Source: Hwanghaeella sp965227365
GTDB taxonomy: Bacteria > Pseudomonadota > Alphaproteobacteria > UBA8366 > Aestuariispiraceae
Assembly: GCF_965227365.1 (NCBI RefSeq)
Contig: NZ_OZ245754.1
Location: forward strand, 4,092,001-4,156,000
Length of the DNA stretch: 64,000 bases
Direction of reading: 5' to 3'
A program made the position numbers and the translations under genes. Of the stretch, positions 60,625 to 64,000 are shown one piece after another. How positions within the stretch are numbered: position 1 is the first letter of the stretch; each line of letters starts with the position of its first letter. The notes below the pieces were generated by a model that did no database searches, was not told the DNA's origin, and worked only from the letters and a program-made list of their open reading frames with translations.

Positions 60625-61881
60625 ATGGGTACAAAATTCGGCATCGTATCGGACGATTTTACGGGCGGACTTCTGGTGGCCAGCTATCTCGAAGAGGCTG
60701 GCATCGAATGCCCCGTCTATTTCGATCCCAATGCCGCGATTGAGGATAACTGCACCGCGCCGGCCATCGTCATCGCGGGCCGCACGCGGCTCACGCCGGT
60801 CGCCGAAGCGCTGACCGAAACGTCCCGAGCGTTGGACGCGCTGGACCGGCTTGGATGCCCGTCCGTTGGCTACAAAGCCTGCGCCAGCTTCGATGCGACC
60901 GAGGACGGCAATATCGGTCCGGTCGCCGATTTGCTGGCCGACCGTTATGGCGACCTGCCCATTCTGATGAGCGCCGGTTTCCCGGAATTTCGGTGCACGG
61001 TTCATTTCGGACATCTGTTTTATCGCGGCACACTGGTGAATGAGTCCGCAAAGAAACTGGACCCGATTACGCCGATGCAGGACCCGAATTTGGTCCGTTT
61101 TCTGTCGCGGCAAACAAGAACGCCGCTAGGCCTTTTGACCCATCTGGACATGATCGACGGACTCGATCCTGCCCGCAGGACGCTTCAGGCACTAACAGCC
61201 GAGGGGTATCGGCATGTCTTGCTCGATTGCAGCGACATGCAGGACATAACGGTCAGCACGGATCTCGCCCTCAACCGACGGGCAATCGTGGCCAGTGACC
61301 CTTTGATCATTTCCCTGGCGCTGGCCCATACCGCCGGGCAGGGAGGAACGGCACCGGCGCCGGTACATTCGTCCGGCCCCGCAGCGGTCCTCGCAGGCAG
61401 TGTCGGGCCGGTGGCGGAGGCTCAAATCGAAGCGTTTCGCGCGATTCATCCTGTTTTGACGATCGACCTGCTTTCGGACAAAGCCGAGGAACAACAGATC
61501 TCGGCCGCCCTCGACTGGAGCGCGAAACAGGATGGACATCCGCTCGCAGTGACCACCTTCGCGGACGAGGCCGGGGTCAAGGCAGTCCAGGCGAAACTCG
61601 GCATGATGGAAGCCGCCCGGAAGGCGGAACGGATTTTGGCCGGCATCGCGAAGGGTTTGCACGCGCAAGGTGTCCGACGCTTCATCGTATCAGGGGGCGA
61701 GACCTCGGGTTCCGTGGTGTCCGCGCTCGAAATCAAGAATGTCCGCTCCTTCGCGCGCGGCCCGAACGGGGGCGGCTATTGCGTTACGGCGGGGCCGGAC
61801 CCGGTCTCGCTTTTCCTGAAGAGCGGAAAACTCGGCGGCACGGATGCTTTCCTGACCGCACTGGACGACATGAAACCTTGA
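60625..61881 (+). CDS. Four-carbon acid sugar kinase family protein (DUF1537, OtnK-like)
   Basis: This 418-residue two-domain kinase has the N-terminal sugar-acid binding half (FGIVSDDFTGGLLVASYLEE) and the C-terminal nucleotide-binding half (FIVSGGETSGSVVSALEI, GPNGGGYCVTAGP). Family members phosphorylate 3-oxo-tetronates, erythronate, threonate and related acids at C4. ATG 60625 has GGAGAGG seven bases upstream; the frame extends 24 codons further without homology. It is followed after 11 bases by an OtnC-like aldolase, the classic pair in tetronate catabolism. Confidence 0.93.
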   Translation: MGTKFGIVSDDFTGGLLVASYLEEAGIECPVYFDPNAAIEDNCTAPAIVIAGRTRLTPVAEALTETSRALDALDRLGCPSVGYKACASFDATEDGNIGPVADLLADRYGDLPILMSAGFPEFRCTVHFGHLFYRGTLVNESAKKLDPITPMQDPNLVRFLSRQTRTPLGLLTHLDMIDGLDPARRTLQALTAEGYRHVLLDCSDMQDITVSTDLALNRRAIVASDPLIISLALAHTAGQGGTAPAPVHSSGPAAVLAGSVGPVAEAQIEAFRAIHPVLTIDLLSDKAEEQQISAALDWSAKQDGHPLAVTTFADEAGVKAVQAKLGMMEAARKAERILAGIAKGLHAQGVRRFIVSGGETSGSVVSALEIKNVRSFARGPNGGGYCVTAGPDPVSLFLKSGKLGGTDAFLTALDDMKP

Positions 61882-61892
61882 AAGGGCTCCCC

Positions 61893-62555
61893 ATGGTCAA
61901 TGAAACCGAAATCCGCGAGACCCTCGTCGAGTACAGTCGCGAAGCCGTCCAACGCGGTCTTTCCGGCGGCACTGCCGGCAATATGAGCATGCGCTTCGGT
62001 GACCGGATGCTGATCACGCCGTCAGGAATCGCGCCCGACATCATGCGGCCGGATCAGATCGCCGAGGTGGATTTCGACGGCCGGTTCGACGGAGACTGGA
62101 AACCCTCCAGCGAATGGGCCCTGCATGCGAAGCTCTATAAAACCCGCCCCGAGGCGCAAGCCATCGTGCACGCCCATCCGGACTATTGCGTCGCCATTTC
62201 CTGTATGCGGCAGGCGCTGCCCTCGTTCCACTATATGGTTGCTGCCTATGGCGGCAACGAGGTGCCGTGTTCACCATACCGTCTGTTCGGCAGCGTGGAT
62301 CTGGCCGATGCCGTTACGCAAACCATGGGGGAACGCTATACAGCCTGCCTGATTGCCAATCACGGCATGATCGCCATCGGTGATACATTGAGGAAGGCGT
62401 TCACCCGGACCGAGGGGCTGGAAACGCTCGCTCGGCAGTACTACCTCGCCCGCACAATGGGGGAGATTTCACTCCTGGACGACACGGAGATGGAAGAGGT
62501 ACACGGAGCCTACAAGTCGTACCGATACGGGGAGGCGTCGCGTAGCGCCCGTTGA
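61893..62555 (+). CDS. Class II aldolase/decarboxylase (OtnC-like)
   Basis: This 220-residue protein has the fuculose-phosphate aldolase fold: GLSGGTAGNMSMR (22-34), the catalytic Glu74 in SSEWALHAKLY, and zinc ligands His93 and His95 in VHAHPDY with His157 in ANHGMIAIG. OtnC relatives decarboxylate 3-oxo-4-phospho-tetronate to dihydroxyacetone phosphate; aldol cleavage of other sugar phosphates is also seen. The start ATG 61893 is taken because homology begins there and it follows the kinase gene closely. Convergent with the HisD-family gene, four bases apart. Confidence 0.93.
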   Translation: MVNETEIRETLVEYSREAVQRGLSGGTAGNMSMRFGDRMLITPSGIAPDIMRPDQIAEVDFDGRFDGDWKPSSEWALHAKLYKTRPEAQAIVHAHPDYCVAISCMRQALPSFHYMVAAYGGNEVPCSPYRLFGSVDLADAVTQTMGERYTACLIANHGMIAIGDTLRKAFTRTEGLETLARQYYLARTMGEISLLDDTEMEEVHGAYKSYRYGEASRSAR

Positions 62556-62559
62556 CGCA

Positions 62560-63870
62560 TCAAGTCTCGTATCTTTTCTGATCCGTGACCTCGAAATCCC
62601 ATTGGGTATCCGGGAAGTATTTGCGCAGCCGCCAATCACAGGCCCGCGCATGACCGTCCATGCCTTCGGCGCGCGATATCCGTGAACCGACGGCGCTGAA
62701 GGTCTTGTTGGCCTCGGCATCGAGTTGTTGATAAGTCAGAATCTTAAGGAACTTGTGAACGCTCAAACCACCGCTGTATCGGCCTGCGCCCTTGGTGGGA
62801 AGAATATGGTTTGTTCCGGAGCATTTGTCGCCGTGGGTCACCGTACTGCCTTCCCCGAGAAACAGCGATCCGTAGTTCCGCAAATTGGCTTTCCACCACT
62901 GCAAATCTTCGGCAATGACCTGGACATGCTCCGGTGCGTAGCGGTCGCTGATCTGAACAGCCTCCTCGCGATCATCGCACAGAACAATGTCCCCATAATC
63001 ACGCCAGGCGGCCATCACGACATCTTCATTCGGCATATCCGCCGCTACCTTCGGGATCAGGTCGGCGACCTTCTCTCCAACCGTTCGTGACGTCGTGAAC
63101 AGCCAAACGGGCGAGTTCGGCCCATGTTCCGCCTGGGACGTCAGGTCCACCGCGATCGTCATCGGATCCGCGCTTTCATCCGCGATAATCGCTGACTCCG
63201 TCGGGCCGGCGAACACATCGATCCCGACCCGGCCGAACAGGACACGCTTGGCTTCCGCAACATAAGCGTTGCCGGGGCCGACAATAATGTCGGCTTCGCG
63301 ACCGGTGAATAGGCCATTCGCCATCGCCGCCACACCTTGAACTCCGCCGATCTCCAGAATGACATCCGCCCCGGCCAAATCCATGGCATAGGCAATCGCC
63401 GGATGGATTGCCCCCTTGTATGGCGGAGAACAGGCGACGACGAAGGGCACGCCGGCGACTTTTGCCGTGGCAATGCTCATGATCGCGGAAGCGATATGCG
63501 CATAGCGGCCGCCCGGCACATAACAGCCGGCGCATTGCACCGGCATGACGCGCTGGCCCAGCCGCACGCCGGGTTCCGTTTCAATTTCGAATTCCGCCAG
63601 ACTGTCCCGTTGAGCCTCCGCGAAGCGGGAAACCTGGCGATGGGCGAACTGAATGTCCCGACGCAGACGCCCCGGCACTTGTGCGATCAGGTCAGCACGC
63701 TTCTCGGCGGACAGCACCACATCGCCCGTCCAGCCGTCCAACCTCTCAGCGAATTCGAGGGCCGCGGCCTCCCGGCGCTTTTCGATTTCCGTCAGCATGA
63801 CATCCACCGTTTGCCGGATGGAACGGTCGACGGACTCGTCCGGTGCAGGCGCCTGCTTCAGATATTCCAT
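62560..63870 (-). CDS. HisD-family NAD-dependent dehydrogenase (HpsN-like)
   Basis: This 436-residue protein belongs to the histidinol dehydrogenase superfamily. It has VQCAGCYVPGGRYAHIAS, SQAEHGPNSPVW, YAPEHVQV, HGDKCSGTNHILPTKGAGRY and a late GGLSVHKFLK. The GDK-x-x-GTNH-x-LPT stretch is typical of paralogues such as the sulfopropanediol dehydrogenase HpsN, which oxidise a primary alcohol to a carboxylate with two NAD. No other his gene is nearby, so histidine synthesis is doubtful. It sits beside the tetronate-type kinase and aldolase genes, which suggests oxidation of a short polyol or sulfonated alcohol. Confidence 0.88.
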   Translation of the reverse strand: MEYLKQAPAPDESVDRSIRQTVDVMLTEIEKRREAAALEFAERLDGWTGDVVLSAEKRADLIAQVPGRLRRDIQFAHRQVSRFAEAQRDSLAEFEIETEPGVRLGQRVMPVQCAGCYVPGGRYAHIASAIMSIATAKVAGVPFVVACSPPYKGAIHPAIAYAMDLAGADVILEIGGVQGVAAMANGLFTGREADIIVGPGNAYVAEAKRVLFGRVGIDVFAGPTESAIIADESADPMTIAVDLTSQAEHGPNSPVWLFTTSRTVGEKVADLIPKVAADMPNEDVVMAAWRDYGDIVLCDDREEAVQISDRYAPEHVQVIAEDLQWWKANLRNYGSLFLGEGSTVTHGDKCSGTNHILPTKGAGRYSGGLSVHKFLKILTYQQLDAEANKTFSAVGSRISRAEGMDGHARACDWRLRKYFPDTQWDFEVTDQKRYET

Positions 63871-64000
63871 GGAGCACTATCCCAATGCGTTACAGATAAG
63901 CACGTGCTTCGTCGAAGAACACGTAAACAACGAAACTCCTGTTCACGCGGACCCGCGGACCAAAACGGTTACGGTAGGTTCTTTCGGACCACCGCTGCTC

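Noticed and set aside
62560..63870. Histidinol dehydrogenase for histidine biosynthesis
   Set aside because: No other his gene is near and the GDK-x-x-GTNH-x-LPT motif fits HpsN-type paralogues better. The annotation is kept at family level.
1..64000. CRISPR arrays, prophage or integrase genes, rRNA operons
   Set aside because: I looked for regularly spaced repeats, phage structural genes, tyrosine or serine recombinases and rRNA sequence and saw none in this window.

Overview
The window is a high-GC, densely coded stretch of a bacterial chromosome. Protein families, codon use and operon style point to an alphaproteobacterium, most likely a free-living or marine member of the Rhodospirillales and relatives that respires nitrate. 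This placement is inference: there is no rRNA or taxonomic marker. Most genes lie on the minus strand in tightly packed operons with ATGA, GTGA or TGATG overlaps. One tRNA-Arg(CCT) and one insertion-sequence relic are present. I saw no CRISPR array, phage or integrase.

Region 1 (1-2.9 kb): a truncated EF-hand lipoprotein and a secreted YHYH-domain protein on the minus strand, a divergent MarR regulator whose start codon lies inside a palindrome, and the tRNA.

Region 2 (2.9-18.1 kb): dissimilatory nitrate respiration. A fused nitrate/nitrite transporter narK and narGHJI are followed, with overlapping ends, by a parvulin, a hemerythrin-domain protein, a beta-carbonic anhydrase and moeA. The divergent control region holds a perfect FNR box and a second dyad next to a cysteine-free Crp/Fnr regulator (NarR-like). 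A cysteine-less AhpD-like protein and NnrS follow.

Region 3 (18.1-32.5 kb): accessory catabolism. It holds an IS481-type relic, a TauD-family dioxygenase, a short AraC-type regulator, and a GntR regulator divergent from a ferritin-like diiron protein. An operon follows under a second GntR regulator: gamma-glutamyltransferase, a TRAP transporter (DctQ-DctM fused, plus DctP), an 87-residue unknown, an iron-type alcohol dehydrogenase and RidA. An IlvD/EDD dehydratase stands alone.

Region 4 (33.1-50.7 kb): assimilatory nitrate reduction. The transcribed order is nasT-nasS, then a tripartite tricarboxylate transporter (tctC-B-A), then nrtA-nrtB-nrtCD-nirB-nirD-nasA-trpD2-like-cysG. Upstream of nrtA lie a recognisable promoter, an ANTAR-type hairpin leader and an overlapping intrinsic terminator, the expected target of NasT. 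A 19-bp dyad in the nrtA promoter recurs just upstream of nasT.

Region 5 (50.8-64 kb): a class III aminotransferase with a complete Dpp/Opp-type ABC transporter, a TetR regulator, a two-subunit transketolase, a DUF1537 four-carbon-acid sugar kinase, an OtnC-like class II aldolase and a HisD-family dehydrogenase resembling HpsN. This end looks like an uncharacterised carbon or sulfonate catabolic locus. Genes for cofactors sit inside the operons that need them: moeA with nar, and cysG with nirB.
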